Shown here: positions 50,290 to 62,300 of the stretch, in pieces
Layout: the number at the start of each line of letters is the position of its first letter
Position numbering within the stretch: the stretch's first letter is position 1
Source of the DNA: Epiperipatus broadwayi
Taxonomy: Eukaryota; Onychophora; Udeonychophora; Euonychophora; Peripatidae
NCBI GenBank assembly: GCA_028023455.1
Contig: JAQFVV010000013.1
Span: 11,572,579 to 11,636,578, forward strand
DNA length: 64,000 bases
Reading direction: 5' to 3'
Notes under the pieces: model-generated
The model's input: only the letters and a program-made list of their open reading frames with translations
Told to the model about the DNA's origin: nothing
Database searches by the model: none
Made by a program: the position numbers and the translations under genes

Positions 50290-50650
50290 ATTCTAAGGAT
50301 ATGTCAAGCAAAACACTAATGTCATATATCAAATTTTTTGTGATTGTATGCTATCATATATAGGTGAATCTAAGTGTATTGAGAAAAGATTAAGGGAGCA
50401 TGAATTGTTATATAAGCGTGTAAAAAGTAAAAATAATGATTTAATGTCTCCTTCAGTTTTCTTTGATCATGAAAAAAGATGTAAATGTAAATTTAAATTT
50501 GATTTTGAAAATGTGAAAATTCTTCATGAAGAGAGAAACCATAATAAAAGAAAAATCAAGGAGGCAATTTTTATAAATAGGAATAAAATGCATTTAATAA
50601 ATAGACAAGCTGCTAACATTAAAATACGAGATTTGTGGGATTTGAATTGA
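50290..50650 (+). pseudogene. GIY-YIG endonuclease domain of the Penelope-like element
   Basis: Reading from about 50320, NVIYQIFCDCMLSYIGESKC carries the two motifs of the fold: the first (Y-Q-I in place of the G-I-Y, followed by a C-x-C) and the second, YIG. KRLREHELLYKR gives the conserved Arg and the following His. The 100-codon frame runs to LWDLN and a stop at 50648-50650, near the expected protein end. The C-rich part (CKCKFKFDFENVKILHEERN) matches the terminal segment of Penelope-like proteins. The domain is largely intact, but the upstream RT is broken. Confidence 0.75.
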
Positions 50651-52080
50651 TGACATTTGCTTCTGCTTTTTTTAAAAAAATTAATGGCAGTTGAGACAGG
50701 TTTAAGAAATTAACTGAAAGTACTTCTGCAGATTTAAGGATTGTTTTTAATAGTTTGTTACCGTTAAATTTATTATTTTTGTTATAATATATATATATAT
50801 ATATCCAGTTATAAGTTGATGAACGAATATATAAATGATTTTGATAAACTAGATACCAACCTAAATCAAGTTAACAATGCTTATTTAATAACAAAACAAA
50901 AATTCAAATTATTAACATGATAAAAAGATATAATTGTGTCTGTGTCAAAGATGTATTTCTACCATATCAACAATCAAATGTGTTCACTATTCCAACCCCT
51001 ACCCATGGTAGAAGCACATAACATAATACTAATTATTTACAAAGCAAATACAAAAAATCTTTTATGAAATTGACCATGAAGCTGACTAACTAATTTATAA
51101 TATTATACAAGTATATCCATAATAACCTCATCGTCCAATTCAATACTGTTGTTTGATCTTTGGGGACACAACCCTATGTACAGGTTCTCTACATTGATAG
51201 AAAAGAACATCAGATCAGAAGGTTAATCATTTATACCAAATAACTAAATATAAATGATTATTAGTTAATTATAAAAAAAAATAACATAAACTCTGTCCTG
51301 TAGTAAGTGTATGTGCTTAATATGAAATAATATCAAAACTCTTATCCTATTCCATATCAGTGGTGATGATCAAATATCAAGCCACTACGGAGGAAAACTG
51401 ACTTAAACTTTATTTAACTTAAAAAAATATTTTCTCTAACTTAAAAATCCCCCCTCACTTTGTTGTTTCAATCATAGTGAACTCTTCCAAGTTATTCATA
51501 CCTTTAAGCTTCCAAATATGGAGTTAAAATAAAAGTAGAATTTTTACAAACATATATATAAAAATAATACACAATAAATCAAAATGTTCATTAGTTCATC
51601 TTGGTTAATGTGCATGAGTTTGGCAATAATGTCCCTTATGAATACGGTCTATCTTTCTTTAGATCATCCTTCCTCAATAAGCCATTCATCATTTACTAGA
51701 ATTCCTCCGCAATGCACATGAAATTATGTTGTTACCATTTTTTTCAGTTGCTTTCCTTCTCGATCCATTTAGACATTTATTGTAGGACTTTTGATGTTTC
51801 TTTAGGCATTATATAGGCAAGGAGATCAAGTCATCACACTTCTATGGTAGGATTGTAGCACTTCAGTCCTATGGAAATGTTACTTTAGCCAGAATACATT
51901 GCACAGCAGTTCATAACAGATTTACTTTTTCTTAATTTATTATTTGATGTTTAATGGCTTATATAATAAAACATTACTTCATCATTTATATATATATGCT
52001 GGCGATGTTTTATTTCTTTTTCTCCATGTTCGAATAATAGTGCAGTTTTTATTTTTAAATATCAGTTAAATTTCAGTTCC
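50651..52080. other. AT-rich spacer
   Basis: The first ~150 bases may be the 3' untranslated part of the Penelope-like element, ending near a (TA)n tract at 50790-50803. The rest is A/T-rich, with a less AT-rich patch at 51600-51900 that I cannot assign. Confidence 0.45.
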
Positions 52081-52150
52081 AGAGTGTTAATTAATTTATT
52101 TATTTTGTTATTAGTTTGATAGAAATGAACCTGAGATTATTGTTATTATT

Positions 52151-52546
52151 TTAATTCTTGAGATGAGGGTAAATTATGTTTATGGGGTTATTATTAATGG
52201 TAATGTTAATAAATAGAAGTTCTTTGCTAATGTGAAGAGTTCTTTGTTGCTGATGTTCCAGATTTTTATTGATTAGAAATGCCACTCCAGAAGAAGCAAT
52301 ATTCGAGGGTAGATAATGGAAATAACCATGTTGCTGCATTAATTGCTGTATTTTAATATTGGACTGAAAATATCGCTTGGTCTTGGAAAAACATACAATA
52401 TGTAAGTTTGATTTGTTCAATCAGTTTTTGATTGCATGTACCCGATCCAGTAAATTGAGCCCCCTCACGTTAATTCCTGCAATTTTTAAATGCATTGTTT
52501 GATTATGTATAGGTGTGGAGATTGCTTTATTCTTCTGAGAACTCAT
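52151..52546 (-). pseudogene. LINE ORF2 start: endonuclease N-terminus, truncated
   Basis: It begins at ATG 52546-52544, 150 bases after the ORF1 stop. IAGINVRGLNLLDRVHAIKN is the opening block of a LINE apurinic-type endonuclease (LNVRGLxxxxKRxxI). An in-frame TGA (52423-52421) follows, then LNKSNLHIVCFSKTKRYFQS (matching the IVCLQET block, with the catalytic Glu replaced by Lys). SSGVAFLINKNLE matches the GVAIL block. The frame ends at PINIIYPHLKN. The rest of the endonuclease and the whole RT are missing. LINEs normally lose 5' ends, so the missing 3' part implies an internal deletion or a break after insertion. Confidence 0.65.
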
Positions 52547-52695
52547 TATTCAATAAGATTAGTTGATCCTTGAGTACTTGTGCTGTTTGAGTCACAATAT
52601 CCCAATTTGATTCTGTTGTTTTTGTGTGACCTTGGTCTAGTGCTTTGTTTTGAGAATTTGTATTTGAGTTGATCTTTTTTTTTAAGATGTTATAC

Positions 52696-54507
52696 TTAGT
52701 GAATCTGTAAATTGGTTCTCTGTTGAGCTGAACTGAGACTCATTTCTTTTTGTTCTCTTCTTTTCTTGCTTACTTCTACTTTTGAATGCTTTGTTTGAAA
52801 TGTTTTGAGAGTAGTTGATATCAAGATCAGATTCTGCAGTTGAGTTGGTTGTTTCATCATCCTGCGATTCAGACGAATTTGTAGAGATGATTGTTTTGGT
52901 ATTTGTTGCTTAATTATTGTTTGTTGTTCTTGACGTGTCTGTGTTTCTACTATTTCATGTTTTGATCCAGTTGTTGAATGGTTTTCGGAAGATGTGTGTG
53001 TATGTTGCAAAGTAATACTGTTCACACAGCCTTCTTTTGTTTTCTCTTGGGTTATGGCATTTGTTAATGTTTGTGTGATTTCAATACTGTCTTCATTAAC
53101 TTGATCTTGTTCATTATTGCTTGTATTAGTTGTCTGTTGAATTGATATGAATTGAGGGTTTAGGGCTTTTTGTGGACATTTATGATTTCTAGACATCTTT
53201 AAATTGCAGTGAGATAATATTCTTTTTGGACATGCCTTTACAAGGTGAATACGTTCCCCACGGTTGAAACCCAGAGGCTGCACACCTCGAATCGAGATGA
53301 AAATTGGCCATTTTGCCTCATCTAGTGTAACAGAAATGTCTAGTGGAAAATAATCTGGGTTTAATTTAAGTGAGAAGGCTGCGCTGTTTGAGGATAGTTC
53401 AATGCCTGCTCTCTTTTCTGTTATGTATTTGAAATTTGTAATATTTCCAAATTTAGCTAGAAGTCGTTGAAGGTCATTTTGATTAAAGTTTAGATAGCAA
53501 TTTTGTGCTAATCCATGAATAATTCTGGGTTTGTTCATGTCTACTTTTATGAGATATCTATTTTTGAGGTAAAGTTGGTTTCTTTTAAATTGTTCTTTTT
53601 GTAATATATTATAAAACTCTATTACTAAGTATCTTTTGTTTAAATGGTGACATATTCTTTTTACTGAATCACTTAATTGTTGAATTTTGAGGAGTTCAAA
53701 AAAGTCATCTGTAGGGAATGTGAACAAATTGCAGTAATCATTAGAAATGGTTAAGATTAAAGTAAGATCACTATGGTAATGTAAGAAAGAGTTGAACAAA
53801 AGTGGAGGTATTCTGGAATTGAATTCCTGGCTTATATCATGATAATTATTCATGGTTGTTTGTGCGTTTTGAGAAAATGCTTGAGGTCTATGTTCTTTAT
53901 TGTTGGATAAGTAATATTCATCTTCCACAAAATCGAGGATGTTTTTGATTTGTGTGGTAGATTCACCTGTTATTAAACTTGTAGTTTTACTTTTGCTTGT
54001 TTGAATTGTTGGACTTAATGTGTTTTGTAATTGACTGTTAAAACTTATATTATGGTTTAACATTGTGTTATTACAGAACTGTAATCTTTCTATGTTGGAG
54101 TTGGGTTTAAGACTGGGAAATTCTAGTAAATAAGGTTTTTGTATGTTTAGTGCTTGGCTGTAACTTCGATCACGGTTTATCGTATTGGAAAATGAGTCTA
54201 TATTTTTTTGTCTACTTTGTTGTGATAATGTAAATTTGTCGGAAAGAGATTGAGGCTTTGCATTTTTATTTATATCTCCAAAGGGATCTTGTAATATTAA
54301 TTCTTTGTCGATCATTTGGCTTAAAAAGGTTTCGTTATGTAAGAAGTTGACTTGATTGGCTTTACTGGAAGTATTTTCTATTGTTTCGTTTTGAGGGCTC
54401 GTGTTAAGCTTATCAAATACCATTCTAACATTATGGTCACTATGTGATCTCATAATTCTGTTTGGCTTCTGTATTTTCTGATCAAGAAAAGTAAGTGCCC
54501 TGTCCAT
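52696..54507 (-). CDS. LINE ORF1 protein (RRM-like, degenerate zinc knuckles), 603 aa
   Basis: A single intact frame of 603 codons on the minus strand. Residues 1-240 are polar and Asn/Gln/Ser-rich. About 260-310 is a helical region. About 315-385 looks like an RRM-type fold (NRYLIKVDMN, then NCYLNFNQNDLQRLLAKFG and NFKYITEKRAGIELS). About 410-445 resembles CCHC knuckles that have lost some ligands: GFNRGERIHLVKACPKR lines up with C-x2-C-x4-H-x4-C, but the first two Cys are Gly and Arg. The C-terminal part is Gln/Thr-rich and basic. This arrangement is that of L1/Tx1-type ORF1 proteins, which coat LINE RNA as a chaperone. It lies 150 bases before the ORF2 start in the same direction. A host nucleic-acid-binding protein is unlikely given the linked ORF2. 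Confidence 0.65.
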   Translation of the reverse strand: MDRALTFLDQKIQKPNRIMRSHSDHNVRMVFDKLNTSPQNETIENTSSKANQVNFLHNETFLSQMIDKELILQDPFGDINKNAKPQSLSDKFTLSQQSRQKNIDSFSNTINRDRSYSQALNIQKPYLLEFPSLKPNSNIERLQFCNNTMLNHNISFNSQLQNTLSPTIQTSKSKTTSLITGESTTQIKNILDFVEDEYYLSNNKEHRPQAFSQNAQTTMNNYHDISQEFNSRIPPLLFNSFLHYHSDLTLILTISNDYCNLFTFPTDDFFELLKIQQLSDSVKRICHHLNKRYLVIEFYNILQKEQFKRNQLYLKNRYLIKVDMNKPRIIHGLAQNCYLNFNQNDLQRLLAKFGNITNFKYITEKRAGIELSSNSAAFSLKLNPDYFPLDISVTLDEAKWPIFISIRGVQPLGFNRGERIHLVKACPKRILSHCNLKMSRNHKCPQKALNPQFISIQQTTNTSNNEQDQVNEDSIEITQTLTNAITQEKTKEGCVNSITLQHTHTSSENHSTTGSKHEIVETQTRQEQQTIIKQQIPKQSSLQIRLNRRMMKQPTQLQNLILISTTLKTFQTKHSKVEVSKKRREQKEMSLSSAQQRTNLQIH

Positions 54508-56060
54508 TCTTTATTTTAATTGATAAATACAAAAGATAAATGTTTACCTGATCATTTCCACCTCTCCGTAGGTAAAAAAATTTCAAAAAACTATAATAAT
54601 TTAGTATCTTAATGTTGAACGATCTGCTTAGATTGTCACTTCCGGAAAGCCGCCAGGGGAAATGAGAAAAAAATAGTTGAATGATATAAGATAACTAGGG
54701 GTTCTAATAACATTTTAATAAAAAAATAACATGCTGAATATAATGATTCTTTTAATTAATCAAACTAATTATTTTTAAATCTTTAAGGCATTTATTAAAG
54801 AAAATGAAGAGGAGGGGGGGGGGAATGAATGTTCTGTTAAAAGCAAGATTAAAAAAGTATGCTGAAGAAAACAAAATTGTTACAGCAAACAAAAAGATGG
54901 CCAGGATTACCATTAGTGATAATCGAATATTACAAACTACTACTTACAAATCTATTTCTGAATAGAGTTCACCTATATATTGTATGTATAAAATATGAAT
55001 TCATGTAATGATAATTGTTCCATCAGCACTAACTGTATAACCAGAAAATATACTTTCTATATTAAATGTAGGTTAGCTTTTTTCTGGTAACTTAGTTTCG
55101 TGAGATATTTTTATACAGATAGTGCTACTAGAAAAGTTAACATTAAGAGAGTTCATATTTTCTGTATTTGATATTCAGTATGATGTTAGCAATTAAATTT
55201 AGATTGTACATATATACATCCACGTGTGTCTTTCCATGGTTACATTATGGACCAAAATTACCTTAACATGTTTCATCGCAATACTTTACTATCTACAAAA
55301 TATGGTTTGATAAGACTTTGTTTTATGAGAGTTTGTTGGTTGGTGTGATAAAAACTTTATTAATAAATAATTTGATTATATATTACGACTATTTTGGCGA
55401 TGTCACATTTAGTTTAATATATAAATATGTGTGTGTGTGCTACGCGAGCACATACGCCTGCATTAAACGTACGTTATTTTAAAAATAACAATTCCCATTT
55501 ATAATTATTTTTGTCGACTAGCACTTTAACTTAAAAAAAAAAAGTAAAAGTGAAAAATCAATAAACTAAGAAATATATATAAAGCCATGAATTAAACATT
55601 GAATTTTAAGAAGATTAGTTATTGTGTTTCATACAATGCAGTGCTTTATGGCATTTTCCATTCAATCAACAATAAAACAAAGCTCTCTTTCTATTAAAAT
55701 CTGTCTGGCATAAGGCTTTTCAATATGCAAATCTAAAACATCATCGAAACGGTTCAATGCATATTACACTTATGAATATAAATGACTATATATATATATA
55801 TCTTTCTAAATAATCAACTCTTATAGTAGATGGCATTTACAATACAATGTACAAAAAATAAATAAAACTTTAATTTTATTTCCAGTTGCAATAAATTAAT
55901 CAAAATGAAATTGAAGACAAGATATGAGAAGTCAAGTTTAAAATTAACAATTATTTCATACCGACTGAAATGTTTGTAATTTTAATATTAACTTTTAAAG
56001 ACGTTTAAAATAATAATTTGAACTTTTCAAGGAACTTGATATCAGCAATAATTATCATAT
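54508..56060. other. AT-rich spacer; probable 5' leader of the LINE at its left
   Basis: The first ~160 bases (to about 54665) are less AT-rich and include a CTTCCGGAAAGCCGCC stretch. They may be the 5' untranslated region of the minus-strand LINE whose ORF1 starts at 54507. The rest is A/T-rich with a G9 run near 54811 and a (TA)n tract at 55790-55800. Nothing else recognised. Confidence 0.4.
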
Positions 56061-56516
56061 TGCTGCCACGATATAGTTTGCTATTAACTGAAAGGAGACC
56101 CTTTGATTCCTCTTGGAGGCCTTAAAGGAACCGAGCAGGGCAAATTCCTAATGTCCACTCCATACGTTCTTGTCGTTGCAGCTGTTATTACTATGTGATT
56201 ATTCATATAGTATACGGACATGGATGGGCTGCTCACCAACACGCATTAGCCTGCCAGCGTGGTGAGTTTATTGGCTTTTACCTCTGAGTTTAAAATCAAA
56301 AAACACCATGGTCTTTCTTCTCAGTGCCTGATAAGGCAGAATGAATGTTTGTGTAAATGATATATATTTTTCCAATACATATATACAATTATTACAGACA
56401 AAAATAAAGCATGGCCCTTATTCCCAGGAGGCTGTAAAGTCACCAACCAAGGCAGCGGTTGGTGGCCGAAGGCGGAGGGTGCTAAGAATCCCCTGATTGC
56501 GGACCCAGGCTGCCAT

Positions 56517-57240
56517 TTGATGACGACTTTTTATTTAGGTACTTACAATTGCAGATCACTTTCAAGTGAAGGAAGATTGCAAGAATTAGAAGAAGAACCG
56601 TCTTATATTAAATGGGACATTATTGGACTTTGTGAAGTTAGAAGAAAAGGAGAAGAAACAATTGATTTAAAAAGTGGACATATACTCTATTATAAAGGCA
56701 CACATATTGGAAATACAAGTGGAGTAGAATTCATTGTGAATAAAAAGTAGAAGAACAATATTGTGGAGATTGATGGTGTATCGGACAGAGTGGCAAGATT
56801 AGTTATACAACTTAATAGCAGATACCAAATGCAGATAATTCAGGTTTATGCCCCAACAAGTTCTCATGGTGAGGAAGTAGTAGAAGACTTTTATATGGAT
56901 GTACAAAAGGCTTTTGATCAGAGTAAACAACATTTTAAAATTGTTATGGGAGACTTTAATGCTAGAATTGGTAGACAAATGAAAGATGAAATTGCTGTAG
57001 GTAATTTTGGTTATGGTAATAGAAATGAGAGAGGACATAGACTTGTGGAGTTTGCAGAAAAAGAAAAACTTTATATTATGAATTCATTTTTTTGAGAAAA
57101 ATGTTAAAAGGAAATGAACATGGAAGCATCCAAATGAAGGTACAGCAGAATTGGATTATATTTTGACTAACAGAAAATACATATTTCAAGATTGTAATGT
57201 TCTTAATAAATTTAACACAGGAAGTGATCATCGGTGTTAA
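56517..57240 (+). pseudogene. RTE endonuclease domain, with nonsense and frameshift lesions
   Basis: It starts MMTTFYLGTYNCRSLSSEGR. The endonuclease blocks are all present: TYNCRSL (catalytic Asn region), IIGLCEVRRKGEE (catalytic Glu), IIQVYAPTSSH, MGDFNARIG (catalytic Asp/Asn), and further on TAELDYILTN and GSDHR (catalytic His/Asp). An in-frame TAG at 56748-56750 (probably a former TGG), an extra T in the T7 run at about 57086-57092, a TGA at about 57111-57113, and a frameshift near 57235 break it. In an active copy this domain nicks the genomic target. Confidence 0.75.
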
Positions 57241-59227
57241 TGTAAAACTAGAGAGACAAAAATTATTAAGAAAAACAATATTTACAGTTGATATTCCTAA
57301 TCTTCAGAAACATTCTAATGAATTTAAATTAGAACTTACAAATAGGTTTCAAGTGTTAGGAGATTTTGAACATGATTCAGATTTGAATGAAATTAATATG
57401 AAAATAACTAATACACTTTTAAAAACTGCAACAAACATAGCTGGCAGAAAAAAGCAGCAATTGACTAATAAAATTTCTACTGAGACTAGAGAATTTATGA
57501 AGAAAAGAAGGAATATGAAGATATACAAAAATGATGTATTAAAAAGAATTGAATATCTCGAATTTTGTAAAATGGTACGGAAAAGAGTTGAAAATGATAT
57601 AAGAAAGTATAACTGTGAAATAGCAAGGAAAGCTGTAGAAGAAAATAAAAGTCTCAAAAATGTTAAACAACATTTTGGTATTGGTAGGAAATTTATATCT
57701 GCAATAAGAAAAAAAGATGGAATTATTACTAAAAAGAGAGATGACATCATGAAATTGGTAGAAGATTTTTATCAAGAATTATATAGTAATAAAGAACAAG
57801 TACCTCCTATATCTATTACATCTTCCGAATTGCCCAGAATTTTAAATGAAGAAGTGAGACATGCAATTAAGTGTATGAAGAAAGGAAAGGCTCCAGGAAA
57901 TGATGGAATTATAATTGATATATTAAAAGAAGCAGGTGAAGAAATAGAAACAATTTTAGCAAAGTTATATACCAAATGTCTAAATGATAAAGATGTACCA
58001 GAAGATTGGAAGAATGCAGTAATAATATTAATATTTAAAAAAGGTGATAAAGAAGATATTAGAAATTACAGACCTATCAGCCTTTTATCAGTTTTATATA
58101 ACATTTTTACCAAGATAATTACAACTCGTCTACAGAGAACTTTGGATTTCCACCAACCAAGAGAACAAGCTGGATTTAAAAGTGATTTTAGTACAATAGA
58201 TCATATCCAGGTATTGAGAGAAGTCATAGAAAGGACAAATGAATATGAGTTGTCATTATGTTTTGGATTTGTAGATTATGAAAAGGCATTCGATTCTATA
58301 CACATTTCGTCAGTGATTAAAGCATTAGATCATCAAGGTATAGATCCAGGATATTGTCATATTTTAAAGAATATTTATAAAAATGCAACAGCAACAATTA
58401 GATTACATAATGATACTGGAAAAGTCAACATTGAGAAAGGTGTAAGACAAGGTGACTCCATATCTCCAAAACTCTTTACAGCAGTGCTGCAAGAAGTATT
58501 TTGTGGATTAAAATGGGAAACTAAAGGAGTGAAAGTAAATGGAGAGTATTTAAGTCATTTAGATTTTGCAGATGATGTAGTTGTTTTTGCAAATAATGCT
58601 TCAGAGCTGCAGGAAATGTTGCAGGAGTTAGCAGATGAAAGTAGAAAAGTAGGACTAAAGATAAATGTTAAAAAGACTAAAGTAATGTTTAATCGATTTG
58701 TTCAAAATATGAAAATAAAGATTGATTATGAAGAATTAGAAGAAGTTAACAGTTACAAATACCTTGGTCAGATTATTAATACAGATGGAAACATAATGGA
58801 GGAAATTAATCAGAGAATTAAATTTGGTTGGAGTGCTTTTGGTAGAAATAACTTGATACTAAAAGGAAATATGCTACTAAAAGGAAATATGCCTATGTGT
58901 TTGAAAAGGATGGTTTTTAACAAATGTGTTTTACCAGTTCTTACTTATGGATCTGAGACTTGGACACTTAATAGAAGAGCAATACAGAGACTTCAGCCCA
59001 CTCAAAGGAGTATGGAGAGATGTATGTTGGGAATAACAAGAAGAGATCGAAAATGCAATGGATGGGTAAGACAACAAACAGATGTTACTGACCTTATTGA
59101 AAAAATTAAAAGATTGAAATGGAGTTGGGCTGGACATATTGCTAGAAGAGATGATAATAGATGGACAATTGAAATTTTAAACTGGATTCCAAGAGATTTA
59201 AAAGACCCAGAAAGAGACCACATGTGA
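57197..59227 (+). CDS. RTE reverse transcriptase and C-terminal domain, 676-codon frame
   Basis: This is the long intact part of the polyprotein. The ATG shown is only the first in the frame; the natural protein starts at 56517. Linker residues ~1-200 precede the RT. Motifs in order: KAPGNDGIIIDILKEAGE (about 57888), NYRPISLLSVLYNIFTKII, EQAGFKSDFSTIDHI, FVDYEKAFDSI (motif A), GVRQGDSISPKLFTAVL (motif B), LDFADDVVVFANN (motif C, both Asp kept, about 58560) and YKYLGQIINTDG (motif E). The thumb and tail follow: LPVLTYGSETWTL, MLGITRRDRK and LKWSWAGHIARRDDNRW. The RT reverse-transcribes LINE RNA at the nick. The frame ends early (HM, stop 59225-59227) because one A is missing in the A-run near 59198. 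The true tail (RWMDEIRKCAGVLWRREAKD) continues in another frame to a stop at about 59343-59345. Confidence 0.85.
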   Translation: MFLINLTQEVIIGVNVKLERQKLLRKTIFTVDIPNLQKHSNEFKLELTNRFQVLGDFEHDSDLNEINMKITNTLLKTATNIAGRKKQQLTNKISTETREFMKKRRNMKIYKNDVLKRIEYLEFCKMVRKRVENDIRKYNCEIARKAVEENKSLKNVKQHFGIGRKFISAIRKKDGIITKKRDDIMKLVEDFYQELYSNKEQVPPISITSSELPRILNEEVRHAIKCMKKGKAPGNDGIIIDILKEAGEEIETILAKLYTKCLNDKDVPEDWKNAVIILIFKKGDKEDIRNYRPISLLSVLYNIFTKIITTRLQRTLDFHQPREQAGFKSDFSTIDHIQVLREVIERTNEYELSLCFGFVDYEKAFDSIHISSVIKALDHQGIDPGYCHILKNIYKNATATIRLHNDTGKVNIEKGVRQGDSISPKLFTAVLQEVFCGLKWETKGVKVNGEYLSHLDFADDVVVFANNASELQEMLQELADESRKVGLKINVKKTKVMFNRFVQNMKIKIDYEELEEVNSYKYLGQIINTDGNIMEEINQRIKFGWSAFGRNNLILKGNMLLKGNMPMCLKRMVFNKCVLPVLTYGSETWTLNRRAIQRLQPTQRSMERCMLGITRRDRKCNGWVRQQTDVTDLIEKIKRLKWSWAGHIARRDDNRWTIEILNWIPRDLKDPERDHM

Positions 59228-59365
59228 GATGGATGGATGAAATAAGAAAATGTGCAGGGGTGTTGTGGAGAAGAGAAGCTAAAGATCGGAGAAGATGGAT
59301 TAAACTTGGAGAGACCTTCATCCTGCAGTGTATTGATAATGGTTGATGATGATGATGATAATATG

Positions 59366-62300
59366 ATTAAGTTCTTATATCAAAGATAGATGTGGATAAC
59401 TAAGCAAATAATAATAATTGAGCATCCTTACTATTTCTCTGAACATAATTTATTCTAGCATCATCTATAGCTACATCATATAAACTTTAACAAATTCATT
59501 ACATCATTATGTTGCACATTATTACTTTAATATAATAATTAGCAATATAAATATTTTATATTTTTAATCACATAATCAGTTGTTCAAGAAGTCAGGTGAT
59601 GGTTGAGTGTCATACCGAAAGGACATTAAATGAATAAACTTTACAAATCTTTAATCAATTTTTCTTATCAGTAAGGGATTTAATTTACTTAATATAAGAT
59701 TAGAGCAGCTCTCTTTTAAATCTAGTGTTATCTAGTATAAGCTTGTAATCAGTGATTATCCAGGAGTTAAGTGATTTGTTTTTAATTAAACATTTGTAAA
59801 ATAACTTACGATTCTAATGAATCTCTACTCTAAGAAAATAAACTGTTGGACATCATTGGAAGATAGCTAGTTAATGTGCTTCACATACTTTAATAAGAAT
59901 TATTTTAGAAACTTCAAATATATTATGATAAAAAAGTACCCATATTATAAAATGTCTCACTTTAAATGCTTGATTGATTGAAATTGCATGCAAATTACAA
60001 TAGTTATATAGTGTACCCTTCCTTAATGGAATACTACTGAACAAAAGAATCCGGTTAAGATAACAATAATGTATTATAATTAAGTTGCATAAATGATAAC
60101 TATTTAAATAATATAACGAGCTCAAGATATAATATTAATAAAATAATATTTTTTACTCATTAAATCTAAAAAAAATTATTATATTAAATATTATAGCACT
60201 AAGGTTCTTAATAGCTAATAAATATAATAATTAATCTCCTAACATGAGACATTCAGTAAGATACAGAAGACTAAACATTGAGAGTGTATCCAAAAGATAA
60301 ACCCTCAATGGCATAAGAGCATTACACCACCAAATTCATATAGTAAAACTTCTGACGTAACACTCTCTTGTCTTTAAAATACATCTTTAATAATCATAAA
60401 TATAATTTATGAATTATTTACAAAAAATAATAAAAAACTATTTGATATTCCTTTGTTAAAATATTAATTAATAACTTTACTCATAAATAAGAAATTTACA
60501 ATCCGTCAAAATAACATTAATAACAATAGTAATAAAAGAAATCATAATACTAATAATCGTCATAATAATAGGAATAATAATGATAATCATCTTAGGTTCA
60601 TCTCTTAAATTAATAAAACAAATCAACTAGTTAATATTCTGTAGTTAAATATGATATGGGATTTTATGTGACATTTAACTACTCCTACAAAATAATAACT
60701 ACAATAAGCAACTAAATGTCTTCATGACTCTAAATATAACAATCTAATTAATGATTAAAATTCAGAAATAAGATTTAAAATAATAATAATAAATTTTAAG
60801 TAAATACATTATATAATTTTCCCATGTTTAATGTGGCATTCTTATATATATATATATATATTCTAATACTGTGGCAATATCAAGCATCTCTTATTGGTAT
60901 TGTAATCAGTTTAAAATAATTAATAATGATCAGATCTTTTAATAGAAATATATATTGGTTACTTAATCAAATGTAATGAAATAATGTCTAAGAAATCTTT
61001 ATGGATCATGTGCTAAATAAATAATATTTTAAATTATTAATTTCTGTGGATCATGCATACAATGTGGAAAATCAACAAGCAACACGAAAATAAATCACAA
61101 CTTGACTAAAGCAAATTATAGAGAAGATAAAAATCCACAAATTCATTTTATAAGTTAACAAAAGATTTATAACAAAATAAATTAGAATATTTACAAAGTA
61201 GAATGTATATTAATATTATTCAGCATAAATAAAAGAAATATTTACAATAATTATGACTTATAAATATAAGAAATAAAATAAGAATAGTCTTCATTCTGTC
61301 CATTTTCCAAAAAATACAATAAAAAAGAAAACTTACAACACTTATGATATATATAATGTTCATTTAATAAAAGTATTCTATTATTTATATTGAGGATGGT
61401 TAAATAGTTTCCCCAATTTTCTAAATCAAAACTTAATATCATGTTTATTTTACCATAAGATAAATAATTTAAGATGTAAATACATCAATACAAGTTTATA
61501 TTTTAAAATCATTTTTTTAAATATAAATAAAATATCAAAGAAAAATTATTTAAAATTTTCTTTTCAATTTAACAAAGTGCCATTACAATGTTTGACTATC
61601 AGAAATACCTTAAAATAAAGTATAAATGTATCCCTCTAGAAAATTATTTAACTATTGGTGAGAAAAATACTTGGGAGGAAGTTTTATAAATTTATAACTT
61701 AACTAAATGTAACTCCAATAATAAAATTTGAGAAAAACTAACCATAAGTTATATTGTTGAACTTATTTTATTCTCATTCTGACACTTTCTTATACATCAT
61801 ATCATTCTCAAACTCCTTTCCACTATTCTCACATTCACTCATTTGAATATGCATCTTGTAATAATAAAAGAACTCTATTATTTTATATAGGCTTCAATTA
61901 TTCTTCTCTCGTATTACACATTATGGTAATCATTAAGCATCTCAACATCATTTGAAAAAAAAAATTTCATAAATTACATCTTGCCCTCTTAAAATTAACT
62001 ACTTCAAATGACTCAGTCATTACTTTTCCAATTTAAACTATATTTTATGATGATATTTGTGGTGATGGATAGCAATTAAAGTGTAGGGTATGGAATAATA
62101 ATGAGAATGTTCCAAAATAAGATAATATCATCATGAGCACATTGCAAATCAAAAGCAGTCCATATTCATAGGTACCTAAAATCAAGTCATGGCTCTACAC
62201 AGCACTTACAGACAATGAAGAAATGAGAATGTCCATAAAGGTATATAGTCTTACGTTATCGGTATAATTCAACAAATTCTAAATATGGAAACATAATTCC

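Larger units (their letters stand above)
48971..50650 (+). mobile_element. Penelope-like retroelement (RT plus GIY-YIG), inactivated
   Basis: Four plus-strand pieces together make up most of a Penelope-like element. 48971-49441 is the N-terminal half of the RT (HKECNPLRVMIDFGGSFLY, then VIAPFDIIEMYGSI, motif A). 49613-49740 holds FEGQYYKMSKGWPMGLAIGA (motif B). 49719-49960 contains IYKRFVDDIFVC (motif C, the YxDD-type box) and WTIENEQDKNIKFLDLII. 50300-50650 is the GIY-YIG endonuclease. Penelope-like elements prime reverse transcription at chromosomal nicks, and the GIY-YIG domain makes the nick. At least three frame changes and a 100-bp palindromic insertion break the ORF. Confidence 0.8.
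56061..59365 (+). mobile_element. RTE-like non-LTR retrotransposon, near full length
   Basis: A GC-richer leader (about 56061-56516) precedes a long plus-strand polyprotein that is an endonuclease-RT of RTE type. It ends in a TGATGATGATGATGATAATA microsatellite tail at about 59345-59365, typical of RTE elements, which lack a poly-A tail. The element is the best preserved in the window. Five lesions stop expression as one protein (see the two CDS entries). I cannot fix the 5' end or find target-site duplications by eye. Confidence 0.8.

Noticed and set aside
57349-57975. Minus-strand ORFs opposite the RTE reverse transcriptase
   Set aside because: They are antisense shadows of the long plus-strand RT frame.
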